Assembly (NCBI GenBank): GCA_964469215.1
Contig: CAYXYB010000011.1
Span: forward strand, 30,265-94,264
Length of the DNA: 64,000 bases
Direction: 5' to 3'
Source of the DNA: SKPS01 sp964469215
GTDB taxonomy: Bacteria; Bacteroidota; Bacteroidia; Bacteroidales; SKPS01
Positions 18,185 to 26,929 of this stretch are shown piece after piece. Both the position numbers and the translations under genes were made by a program. The notes under the pieces were generated by a model that was not told the origin of the DNA, ran no database searches, and saw only the letters and a program-made list of their open reading frames with translations. The first letter of the stretch is position 1; each line of letters starts with the position of its first letter.

Positions 18185-21100
18185 ATGAAAAACATCCTGA
18201 CGATTGTATTAGGTCTTTTGTGGCTTTCGATGAATAGCCAGCACACTGCAATTAATACTGAGAGGATGTCCGGAATGCTGGTAAAGCTCAGCACAAACAG
18301 GATAGAGGCGAAATACAGTGTTCCATCTTTCGGCATATCTTCGATAACGGAAGGGTATGTTGTATATCACTACCTTAATATTCCAGGTACCGGAAAGATG
18401 CAGAAACCCGGAAAACCGGCATTACCGGCTTTGAGCGAACTTATTGCTGTCCCTTACAATGCTGAAGCAATTATTGAGTCATTTTCTGATGGCTACACCG
18501 ACTATTTTGATTACAGAATTCATCCTTCACTTGAACCTGCAACTGATCATGTGGGTGATCCTGAACCTGAATTTATGATTGACAGCATACTCTATTCAAC
18601 CGATGCATTCTTCCCTGCGAACATAGCAGAGATAACTGACACACTATATGTCAGAGGCCTGATGGTTCTGGTGGTGCAGGTGAGGCCGGTTCAGTATAAT
18701 CCTGCCAGAGGTATAACAAGGGTTCATCACAATGTAAAACTGAACATTGATTTCCAGGGGGCAGGTGCCGGCTTCGAGCAGTTTGGTACCCATAATTCTG
18801 CAGGATACAACAAGTGGCTGTCAGGAGTTCTTCTTAACGGTTCCCTTTTACCCGAAGGACTCGATGTCTCCTTTCCGCAGGCTGATGCTGATTACCTTAT
18901 TGTTACTATTGACGCTTATAAAAGCGCTGCAGATAGCATCGCACGTTGGAAAAGGCAGATGGGATACAGGACAGAGATCATAAGTCAACCTTCATGGACA
19001 GTTCAGCAGGTGATATCGGAGGTACATGGCAGATATCATAGTTATATTCCAAGACCGGAATTTCTTTTGATATTAGGTGATCACAATCACGTTCCCGGAC
19101 AGCTTATCCCCGCTGACAATACAAATTTCCCAACCGACCTTTATTATGTCTGCATGGATGGATCAACAGATTATTATCCGGATATGGCAAAGGGGAGGAT
19201 CTCGGTGGCAAATGCTTCAAATGCGATGAGCGTTGTACAGAAGATAATCAATTATGAAAGAAACCCTGTTGCAGATTCAGCTTTTTATAATAATGCACTG
19301 AATTGCGCTTTTTTTCAGGATGATGACACATCAGGATATGCAACCAGACGATTTGTCCACACTTCGGAGGATGTGCGCGATTATATGATAAGCAAAGGTT
19401 ATAATATTGACAGGGTTTATTACACCTATTCTTATATCAACCCAACAAATTATAATAATACAATATACAGCAATGGTGAGCCTTTGCCACCGGATCTACT
19501 GAGAGCCAACGGCTTCTTGTGGAATGGTAACCAAAACATGATTGCTCAGGCAATCAACAACGGCAGGTTTTATGTGCTGCACCGGGATCATGGTGCTACT
19601 TATGGTTGGGGTGACCCGGCTTTTACAACAACATCCCTAAACTTGTTGTCGAACGGCACTAAGCTGCCGGTGGTTTTTAGCATCAACTGCCAGACGGGGA
19701 ATTTTATCACTAACGAATGTTTCGCCGAGAAATTTCTGCGGTTGTCGAACGGAGGGGCAGTCGGTGTTTTTGCAGCCTCTTATATCAGCTATTCTGGTCC
19801 TAATGATGCTCTGACGGTTGGAGCTTTTGACGCAATATGGAATGACCCGGGGCTGGTTCCTTTATTTGGTACCGGAGGGATTACGAATCCAACCATTACT
19901 GCACATCCGCCAATACTTGCCATGGGCAATGTTCTGAACCATGCAATGCTCAGAATGGTGCAGACATGGAATGGCTCTACTTCTGTCAATACACGTCAGT
20001 ACAGAATGATACACTATTTCGGCGATCCTGCTATGCGGATGTTTACACAAAATCCCATTGCAATTACAGCAAGCATTCCCGATACAGTTGTTGCTGGTAC
20101 CACCCATCTGCAAATCATAGGTTGCAATGCCCAGGATGCGGTTGCAACTATTCTGTATCGGGATACTCTTATCGCAGCAGGAACTATTCAGAGCGGAAGC
20201 CTTGTGTTGAGTTTCAATCCCCTTTATGACACTACATATAATGCAGTTGTTACAATTACTAAAAATAATCACCGGCCATATATAAAGGAGGTTGTTGTGG
20301 TTGGAGTTGCACCGGCACAGCACAACAACCCATGCACTGCAATGCCACTTCAGGTTAAACGCTATTGTAATCCTGTTCCTTCAGGTTTTGCAGGTGCTTC
20401 AGTATCATCAGTACCTCAGCCTTCATGCTCCTCCTACAGCGGAAAGGATGTGTGGTTCAGTTTTATTGTCCCTTCCTCAGGAAAAGCAGAGGTGGAGATT
20501 GGCGAAGGTATTCAATACCTTGGTGTGGCTGCCTGCATTACACCTTGCTCAAGTCCTGTGCCAATCGGATGCAATTCGAATGCAAATGTTCATGGACGGG
20601 TTATCGTTCCGCTAACAGGGCTCACTCCTGGAGATACAATCCTGGTAAGAGTTTGGCAGAATTCACTGATTGCACCAGCAGATTTCACTATCTGTATCAG
20701 AGAGCCTGACACAGTTCCAGTTGCGCAGTTGCCCTATTATTCCGGATTTGAAAGTGGAACAGACCAATACTGGGAGCTTGCCAGCAGCAATGCCGTTGGT
20801 CGTATCCGTATCGACACTGTTTGCGATGCAAGATATGGTGGTGCATCCCTTCTTATGGATCAGAACGTGAATGGTACTTATGCCCAGAATGAGGTGCGGC
20901 TGAGGGTAGACCTGAGGAATAAGGAAAATGTGAAACTTAAATTCTGGTGGAGGGAGTATGGGGATGAAAATAATAGCCAGGATGGGATTTTCTTTTCTGA
21001 TGACAGTGGAGAGAACTTTGTGAAAGTGATAGAACTTCAGGGAGCATTTGAAGGATGGACACAATATGTTGTGGATGTTGACAGGCTTGCAGGCCTCAAC

Positions 21101-22591
21101 GGACTTAAACTCACCGAATCGTTTGTGATTAAATTCCAGCAATACGACAACTGGGGTACAATCTGCTCTAACCCTACAGGAGGCGATGGATTTGCCTTCG
21201 ACGATGTTTTTGTATATATCGATACAACCTGTAATACCTATTCAACTTTGCCATATTCCACAGGCTTCGAAGACGGCTTTGATCAATACTGGAGCCTTAA
21301 ATCGGCAAAACAAGCCGGAAGGCTTATTGCCACAGCCGCATATGGCCCTCCATATGCAGGTAATTACTCTATGGTGATGGATGTATCATCATCAAACAGC
21401 TATAACCTCAATACCGCTGATCTCAGGATTAATATTGGCAGTGTAAATAATCTGATACTGTCATTACGGTGGAGAAGCTTTGGCAATGAGAGCCATGTCG
21501 AAAACGGATTATACCTTTCTGATGATGGCGGCACATCATTCACCCAGATCCTCCGGATTTCAGACACCAACCAGTACTGGTCTGAAAAGAATTTTAATAT
21601 CAGTGCTATCGCCCAGGCATATAACCTTAACCCCGGCATCAATTCGGTGCTTCGCTTTGTGCAATACGACAACTATCCGGTAGCCTCTGACGGGTTGGGT
21701 TTTGATAATGTAAATCTTTATTATGCTTCTGAACCACTGATAGACCTTAATCCTATTGCCATTTCAGTGTCAACTGATACCGGGGTGGTTGCAAATCGGG
21801 ATTTCAAAATAATAAATCCAGGAACTGCAGCCTTGAGGATTGATTCCATCACAGTGCCGGAAAAGTTTCAGACAACATTTTCATGGCCTGTATGGATACA
21901 ACCGGGCGACACACTGATACAATCCTTATTGTTTCAACCTGACAGTGTAGTGGCTTACCAGGGGAAAATGAGGGTCTACCACAATGCAGCAAGGGGTTTG
22001 GACAGCATGAGGATCGAAGGGCTTGGAATGTACCGGGAGCTGGTTTCCGATATATCAGCAATGATCTTCGACACCATTCCCTGGTATGAAAGCGATACAA
22101 TAGAGTTTAACCTAACCAATGTCGGCACAGGTGTTATTGCAATGAGTTCGGTAACAGCTCCACAGGGATTTGCTGTTCTAACGCCGCAATCACAGAATTT
22201 CGCCATCGGCCAGACCCGTTCTGCAAGTATAAAATTCGATCCTCCGTCACCGGGTCCCTACAGCGGGGTGATAACTATTTCAACCGATGCAAATCAGATA
22301 CTGATACCGGTATCAGCATTTGCAGCAGACCCACTCTCTGTAGACCAGCCTGAGGAGGAGCGGTTTATAGTAATGCCAAACCCGTGTAACGACTATTTTC
22401 TTGTAACACCTGCTAATCAGGATGTTTATGCTATTAGACTTTCAGATATGTCAGGCAGACAGGTGATATATGTAACAGCTTCAGGAAAAATCACCGTTGA
22501 TATGCAATCTTTGTCAGCCGGTATTTATATCCTCGAAATAATTCCTCAGGATAACCGTAATTTAATAAGGAATAAGGTTGTAAAAGAATAA
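18185..22591 (+). CDS. Secreted gingipain-family (C25) cysteine peptidase with type IX secretion tail
   Basis: 1468 residues with an N-terminal signal peptide. A C25-type propeptide region (KPALPALSELIAVPYNA) precedes the caspase-like peptidase domain that starts ADYLIVTIDAYKSAAD. The catalytic pair is visible: His469 in HRDHG and Cys502 in SINCQTGNF. After it come two similar jelly-roll repeats (about 845-1012, LPYYSGFESG...; about 1020-1180, LPYSTGFEDG...), then two ASH/choice-of-anchor-D-like modules (about 1190-1390). The tail is a T9SS type A sorting domain (VMPNPCNDYFLV ... SLSAGIYILEI). It should be exported by the type IX system and displayed or released. Specificity is unknown; it may be activated by propeptide removal. 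Confidence 0.93.
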   Translation: MKNILTIVLGLLWLSMNSQHTAINTERMSGMLVKLSTNRIEAKYSVPSFGISSITEGYVVYHYLNIPGTGKMQKPGKPALPALSELIAVPYNAEAIIESFSDGYTDYFDYRIHPSLEPATDHVGDPEPEFMIDSILYSTDAFFPANIAEITDTLYVRGLMVLVVQVRPVQYNPARGITRVHHNVKLNIDFQGAGAGFEQFGTHNSAGYNKWLSGVLLNGSLLPEGLDVSFPQADADYLIVTIDAYKSAADSIARWKRQMGYRTEIISQPSWTVQQVISEVHGRYHSYIPRPEFLLILGDHNHVPGQLIPADNTNFPTDLYYVCMDGSTDYYPDMAKGRISVANASNAMSVVQKIINYERNPVADSAFYNNALNCAFFQDDDTSGYATRRFVHTSEDVRDYMISKGYNIDRVYYTYSYINPTNYNNTIYSNGEPLPPDLLRANGFLWNGNQNMIAQAINNGRFYVLHRDHGATYGWGDPAFTTTSLNLLSNGTKLPVVFSINCQTGNFITNECFAEKFLRLSNGGAVGVFAASYISYSGPNDALTVGAFDAIWNDPGLVPLFGTGGITNPTITAHPPILAMGNVLNHAMLRMVQTWNGSTSVNTRQYRMIHYFGDPAMRMFTQNPIAITASIPDTVVAGTTHLQIIGCNAQDAVATILYRDTLIAAGTIQSGSLVLSFNPLYDTTYNAVVTITKNNHRPYIKEVVVVGVAPAQHNNPCTAMPLQVKRYCNPVPSGFAGASVSSVPQPSCSSYSGKDVWFSFIVPSSGKAEVEIGEGIQYLGVAACITPCSSPVPIGCNSNANVHGRVIVPLTGLTPGDTILVRVWQNSLIAPADFTICIREPDTVPVAQLPYYSGFESGTDQYWELASSNAVGRIRIDTVCDARYGGASLLMDQNVNGTYAQNEVRLRVDLRNKENVKLKFWWREYGDENNSQDGIFFSDDSGENFVKVIELQGAFEGWTQYVVDVDRLAGLNGLKLTESFVIKFQQYDNWGTICSNPTGGDGFAFDDVFVYIDTTCNTYSTLPYSTGFEDGFDQYWSLKSAKQAGRLIATAAYGPPYAGNYSMVMDVSSSNSYNLNTADLRINIGSVNNLILSLRWRSFGNESHVENGLYLSDDGGTSFTQILRISDTNQYWSEKNFNISAIAQAYNLNPGINSVLRFVQYDNYPVASDGLGFDNVNLYYASEPLIDLNPIAISVSTDTGVVANRDFKIINPGTAALRIDSITVPEKFQTTFSWPVWIQPGDTLIQSLLFQPDSVVAYQGKMRVYHNAARGLDSMRIEGLGMYRELVSDISAMIFDTIPWYESDTIEFNLTNVGTGVIAMSSVTAPQGFAVLTPQSQNFAIGQTRSASIKFDPPSPGPYSGVITISTDANQILIPVSAFAADPLSVDQPEEERFIVMPNPCNDYFLVTPANQDVYAIRLSDMSGRQVIYVTASGKITVDMQSLSAGIYILEIIPQDNRNLIRNKVVKE

Positions 22592-22664
22592 GAATAAAAA
22601 CTTCAGATCAGGTTATCCAGGGAAAAAATATTCACCTAATGAGAAAGAAGCGCAGCAGTTAAGC
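22592..22664. other. Short intergenic stretch with weak hairpin
   Basis: CGCAGC at 22651 can pair with GCTGCG at 22665 across an 8-base loop just after the peptidase gene. No T run follows, so it is at best a weak terminator. Confidence 0.3.
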
Positions 22665-22895
22665 GCTGCGGCTTTGGGAGACCAATATCCTTAATCCATG
22701 GAATAAAATCTGGATCTTTATCAGTTTTCAAATACCTTACAGAATATCCGAATCTCCTGTCATTGACACCATAGATGACTCCTTTTCTGTCGAAGCTCAT
22801 GAGGATGAATTATGCATTCTGCACAGCATGTACATTTGATGTCCAACAGTACCCACCAGCATTGATCTGTGAAAAAGTACCTCCAAGTTGAAGGA
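22665..22895 (-). pseudogene. Relic of a fibrobacter-succinogenes major paralogous (FSMP) domain gene
   Basis: One minus-strand frame reads FSQINAGGYCWTSN, a TAA stop, then FILMSFDRKGVIYGVNDR and RFGYSVRYLK. The Gly-Tyr-x-Trp-(T/S)-S start and the F/YGFSVR-like end match the C-terminal half of the FSMP domain (TIGR02145), common in secreted Bacteroidota proteins. There is no start, no signal sequence and an internal stop, so this is a degraded fragment. The rest of the gap up to 23003 holds only the promoter of the next gene. Confidence 0.5.
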
Positions 22896-23002
22896 ATCAA
22901 CAAGGCACAGACTGAGAATATTACATTAGGTTTAAGTATTGTATTCAATAAATATATAAATCACCCGTTTCTCTTATTTATCCTGATTTCATCCTTTTAG
23001 TG

Positions 23003-23010
23003 TATATTTG
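23003..23010 (+). promoter_or_regulatory. Promoter -7 box for second GAPDH gene
   Basis: TATATTTG, perfect TAnnTTTG, 44 bases before the ATG at 23055. Confidence 0.55.
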
Positions 23011-23054
23011 CTCAATCTAATTTTTAATATCAAACACAACATAATATTTCAGAC

Positions 23055-24302
23055 ATGACAGTAAAAGAGAAAAAGCTGCTGGGTATCAACGGTCTGGGCA
23101 GGATCGGCAAGTTAACACTCTGGTATCATCTGATCTCTCGCCAGTTTGATGGAATTGTTATTAATGTTGGCAGAGAGGTGGGAAAAAAGCTTGAGGATCT
23201 TGTTCATGCAATTGAATCAGATTCAACATACGGAACGCTGAGTCATTTTCTTTATGGATTCTCAGGCCGTGACTGTGCAATTAGAATAACCGATTCTGCC
23301 GAGGGGATACTTGATATTGACGGCATGCCTGTGAAAATCCTCAGGAGGGAGCGTAATCCAAAACAAATCAACTGGATAGGAGAGGGTGTACGAATCGTTG
23401 TCGACTGTACCGGTAAGTTCCTCGATCCAACACAGTCAGCCGATGATCCGAAAGGGAGTCTTGTTGGGCATCTGACAGCAGGCGCTCAAAAGGTTATTGC
23501 AAGCGCTCCCTTTAAAATTAAAGATACAACGCTAAACGAAAGAGCGGATGCACCAACACTTATTTACGGAGTTAATCATCATAGCTATATACCTGCAAGA
23601 CACCACATAATCTCTGCTGCGAGCTGCACAACAACAGGACTTGCCCATATGATGCTTCCGCTGCTTGAGGATGCCGAGACCATGAATGTACTTACCGCCT
23701 CCATGTCGACAGTGCATGCTGCCACCAACACCCAGAGTGTACTCGACTCAGTACCGGCAACAGGTACATCAGACCTGAGAAAGAGCCGATCTGCCCTTAA
23801 CAACATTATCCTATCAACAACAGGCGCTGCCGCAACCCTCGAAAAAGTGCTGCCACAGATCATCAATTTCGGGTTTATGGCCGATTCGGTACGTATTCCT
23901 ACCACTACGGTGTCGCTGATAGCACTCAATATCACCTTTAACTCACGAATGAACGGAAATGGTGTGCCGGTTATCAATGCAGCCTATATAAACGACATTT
24001 ACAAAAGGGCATCACATGGGCCACAAAAAGGGCTGCTCCATTTCAGTGAAAAACAAAACGTATCGGTCGACCTGCTTGGTTTCAGAGCTGCCGTTGTCAT
24101 CGAAGGGCATGAGACACACACCAGGACAGGCTTCCTTAAGGTACCGCACAGAATACTGGAATCGGTGGGAATCACAAGCCGGCAGGATATCAATATCCCA
24201 GTGACACACGCCAAAATTATGGGCTGGTACGACAATGAGTTCGGAAGCTATGTGGTGGCTCTCGGAAAACTCACTGAATACATAGCATCAAAGGAGGGTT
24301 AA
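23055..24302 (+). CDS. Divergent glyceraldehyde-3-phosphate dehydrogenase-like protein
   Basis: 415 residues, about 80 longer than the first GAPDH. GINGLGRIGKLTLWYHL gives the NAD fold. The catalytic region reads ISAASCTTTGLAHMML with Cys191; the usual Asn after CTT is Thr and the following Cys is Gly. The catalytic His remains in STVHAATNTQSVLD. Instead of the usual RVPTxNVS there is DSVRIPTTTVSL. The extra length lies mainly in the N-terminal half (DLVHAIESDSTYGTLSHF... and FLDPTQSADDPKG) and before HTRTGFLKVP. It may act on another sugar or aldehyde phosphate, or prefer NADP or the biosynthetic direction; the sequence alone does not say. Confidence 0.85.
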   Translation: MTVKEKKLLGINGLGRIGKLTLWYHLISRQFDGIVINVGREVGKKLEDLVHAIESDSTYGTLSHFLYGFSGRDCAIRITDSAEGILDIDGMPVKILRRERNPKQINWIGEGVRIVVDCTGKFLDPTQSADDPKGSLVGHLTAGAQKVIASAPFKIKDTTLNERADAPTLIYGVNHHSYIPARHHIISAASCTTTGLAHMMLPLLEDAETMNVLTASMSTVHAATNTQSVLDSVPATGTSDLRKSRSALNNIILSTTGAAATLEKVLPQIINFGFMADSVRIPTTTVSLIALNITFNSRMNGNGVPVINAAYINDIYKRASHGPQKGLLHFSEKQNVSVDLLGFRAAVVIEGHETHTRTGFLKVPHRILESVGITSRQDINIPVTHAKIMGWYDNEFGSYVVALGKLTEYIASKEG

Positions 24303-24331
24303 ATCCGTTTTAATATTCCGTACCCGTTTCA

Positions 24332-24339
24332 TACTTTTG
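24332..24339 (+). promoter_or_regulatory. Promoter -7 box for class V aminotransferase gene
   Basis: TACTTTTG, 22 bases before ATG 24362. Confidence 0.45.
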
Positions 24340-24361
24340 CACCTGAAAAACTTGCAACTTA

Positions 24362-25828
24362 ATGGAGAATCATTTCCGACCTTTCAGGGAGCAGATTATT
24401 GGCATTAACGCTATTTTCGAGACCCCTTACGGGATAAAACCGCTCATTTATGCAGACTGGATAGCCAGTGGCAGGCTCTATGGCCCCATCGAAAAGCAGC
24501 TTTCAGAGGTTATAGGTCCCTGGATTGGCAACACCCATACAGAGACGAGCGAAACCGGAACCCTGATGACTAAAGCCTATCATCATGCCCATCAGCTTAT
24601 TAAGAGACATGTTAATGCTGATGAACATGATGTCATAATTACCGCGGGCTCGGGGATGACAACGGTGATAAACAAGTTGCAGCGGATGCTCGGCCTTCGG
24701 GGATGTGCCCGCCTGAAAAATTTGCCGTGTCAGCATGAAGATGAGAAACCTGTGGTGTTTATTACTCACATGGAACACCATTCAAACCATACAAGCTGGT
24801 TCGAGACTTTTGCAGATGTGGTTGTTATTGAGCCTGGTAAAGGTCTGCTGGTGGATCCGAATAAGCTTAGAAAACAGATAGAACCATATCTCGACAGGCA
24901 GCTTAAGATCGGATCGTTTACTGCATGCTCCAACGTTACCGGAATTATTACTCCTTATTACGAACTTGCCAGGATAATGCATGAAGCTGGTGGTTATTGC
25001 TTTGTCGACTTTGCCGCATCAGCACCGTACGTCAGTATCAATATGCATCCGGCTGATCCTGAATTGAAGCTCGATGCGGTGATGTTCTCTCCACATAAGT
25101 TTCTGGGAGGTCCAGGCTCTTCAGGGGTTCTTGTGTTCGATTCAAGACTTTACAATAACCCGACTCCTGATCAGCCCGGAGGTGGAACTGTTGACTGGAC
25201 AAATCCATGGGGGGAGTATAAATATATTGATGATATTGAGATAAGGGAGGATGGAGGTACGCCGGGTTTCCTGCAGGCAATAAAAATCGCTCTGGCCATA
25301 GACCTCAAAAACCGCATGGGTGTTGATCAGATATCTGCACGGGAAAAGGAGATGCTGCCGGTTATTTTTAATAGGATGAGACAAATCAAAGGGCTGCATA
25401 TCCTCGCCGAAGAGCATGAAGATAGGCTTGGCTCAATCTCGTTCTTTGTTGACGGCCTTCATTACAACCTGCTTGTGAGGCTGCTTAATGACCTCTATGG
25501 AATCCAGACAAGAGGCGGATGTGCCTGTGCCGGAACATATGGCCACTATCTCTTAGATGTGTCGTATGAAAAGTCGAAGGGCATCACAGATAAAATCATG
25601 CACGGCGACCTCTCCGAAAAACCCGGTTGGGTCAGGATGTCAATTCATCCTACCATGACCGATAGTGAAATATCATACATTATGGATGGTATTGAGGATA
25701 TTGCAGGATCGTTCCATAAATATTCGGAACTATACCGCTATAACAGGTATAAGAATGAGTTCAGCCATATTGACTACAAAGAAAACCATCAGCATATAAT
25801 TCAGAGATGGTTTAGCCCTGAATATTGA
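24362..25828 (+). CDS. Class V aminotransferase-fold PLP enzyme (cysteine desulfurase-like)
   Basis: 488 residues. PLP-enzyme hallmarks are VIITAGSGMTTVINKLQ near residue 93, FITHMEHHSNHTSWFE, FVDFAASAPYVSI and the Schiff-base lysine K246 in MFSPHKFLGGPGSSGVLVF. RGGCACAGTYGHYLL near residue 383 resembles the cysteine loop of desulfurases (C-A-C-A). It is longer than typical NifS/SufS proteins at about 400 residues, with a C-terminal extension rich in Tyr. Candidate roles are cysteine desulfurase, selenocysteine lyase or another beta-elimination; unassigned. The EamA exporter gene starts 6 bases later, suggesting co-expression and possibly amino-acid metabolite efflux. Confidence 0.85.
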   Translation: MENHFRPFREQIIGINAIFETPYGIKPLIYADWIASGRLYGPIEKQLSEVIGPWIGNTHTETSETGTLMTKAYHHAHQLIKRHVNADEHDVIITAGSGMTTVINKLQRMLGLRGCARLKNLPCQHEDEKPVVFITHMEHHSNHTSWFETFADVVVIEPGKGLLVDPNKLRKQIEPYLDRQLKIGSFTACSNVTGIITPYYELARIMHEAGGYCFVDFAASAPYVSINMHPADPELKLDAVMFSPHKFLGGPGSSGVLVFDSRLYNNPTPDQPGGGTVDWTNPWGEYKYIDDIEIREDGGTPGFLQAIKIALAIDLKNRMGVDQISAREKEMLPVIFNRMRQIKGLHILAEEHEDRLGSISFFVDGLHYNLLVRLLNDLYGIQTRGGCACAGTYGHYLLDVSYEKSKGITDKIMHGDLSEKPGWVRMSIHPTMTDSEISYIMDGIEDIAGSFHKYSELYRYNRYKNEFSHIDYKENHQHIIQRWFSPEY

Positions 25829-25834
25829 TAACAG

Positions 25835-26752
25835 ATGTCGAAACTGCGAACCCTTCAGCCTTATATTCTGGTTTTACTGGCCATGATCTTCTGGGGAATG
25901 ACCTTTGTCTGGGTCAAGATAGCACTGGAAGCTTTCAGGCCTGCCACCATTCTCCTTTTCAGGCTTTCAATATCATCCTTGTTGCTCTGGTCATTCCTGA
26001 TAATCTTTAAAAAATACCAGCCGTTAAGGCGCGAAGATATATTTCTTTTCCTGCTCTCGTCACTTTTTCAGCCTTTTCTTTACTTTGTGGGCGAAACCTA
26101 TGGCCTCAGTTATGTGTCATCAACCCTTGGAGCAATTATCATATCCACAATACCTGTGTTCACACCCCTTGGCTCATGGCTGTTTTTCAGGGAAACACTG
26201 GGTTGGAAAAATCTTTTCGGATTTCTTTTCGCTTTTGCCGGTGTTATTCTGATGGTCTTGGGAGAGGAGTCGATGGGAAGTACATCTGTGCATGGCGTCC
26301 TCTTTCTGGCTCTCGCAGTGGTTGCTGCCATAGCAAATGCCATCACCGTCAAAAAGCTTACGGTAAGGTACAACTCCTTTATGATTGTGACATTTCAGAA
26401 CACCATCGGCATTCTCCTTTTTCTTCCAATCTTCCTCGTTTTCGATCTTCCGGGGCTCAATGAGATACCGGGTGATTTCAGGATTTGGAGAAATATCGTT
26501 GCACTTGCTGTTTTCGGATCAACACTGGCGTTCATCTTTTTCACCAACTCAATCAAGGTGCTTGGAATAAACAGGTCTGGAATTTTTTCAAACCTTATAC
26601 CTGTATTCACGGCACTGTTTGCTTTTTTATTTCTTGGCGAGAATTTCCCACTGATAAAACTCGGTGGTATGGCAGTTGTTATCCTGGGAGTTATGGTTGT
26701 GTCGTTCAGGAAGAGGATGGGCAAAGGTTTCAGGTTGTCGGTGTTTAGGTAA
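25835..26752 (+). CDS. EamA/DMT-family permease
   Basis: 305 residues, ten transmembrane helices arranged as two EamA repeats of five. The first begins LVLLAMIFWGMTFVWVKIALEAFRPATILLFR and contains YVSSTLGAIIISTIPVFTPLGSW. The second contains AVFGSTLAFIFFTNSIKVLGINRSGIFSNLIPVFTALFAFLFLGE. DMT-family members export amino acids, metabolites or drugs; the substrate is not evident here. It lies 6 bases after the PLP enzyme gene. Confidence 0.92.
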   Translation: MSKLRTLQPYILVLLAMIFWGMTFVWVKIALEAFRPATILLFRLSISSLLLWSFLIIFKKYQPLRREDIFLFLLSSLFQPFLYFVGETYGLSYVSSTLGAIIISTIPVFTPLGSWLFFRETLGWKNLFGFLFAFAGVILMVLGEESMGSTSVHGVLFLALAVVAAIANAITVKKLTVRYNSFMIVTFQNTIGILLFLPIFLVFDLPGLNEIPGDFRIWRNIVALAVFGSTLAFIFFTNSIKVLGINRSGIFSNLIPVFTALFAFLFLGENFPLIKLGGMAVVILGVMVVSFRKRMGKGFRLSVFR

Positions 26753-26770
26753 AATGCTTTTAACTTCAGA

Positions 26771-26831
26771 TTCTCATTTTCAATCTCAATCTCAACCTCA
26801 ACCTCAACTTCAACCTCAACCACAACCTCAA
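26771..26831. repeat. Hexanucleotide tandem repeat (CTCAAC)n
   Basis: About nine imperfect copies of CTCAAC/CTCAAT just after the EamA gene. Translating it gives meaningless VEVEVE or QPQPQP strings. A related (CTCAAA)n tract lies at 57002-57074. Confidence 0.85.
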
Positions 26832-26929
26832 AATATTTCACCCGGTTAAACCTTCTTCCCTGGTTGTAGTCTTAAGGGAAATTCGAATAATAAATAACAA
26901 ATATTTTACAGCACTAAATTTTCTCAGCG

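Noticed and set aside
26395..26841. Minus-strand frame of 148 codons starting MKYFEVVVEVEVEVE
   Set aside because: It begins in the (CTCAAC)n repeat and runs antisense to the EamA gene.
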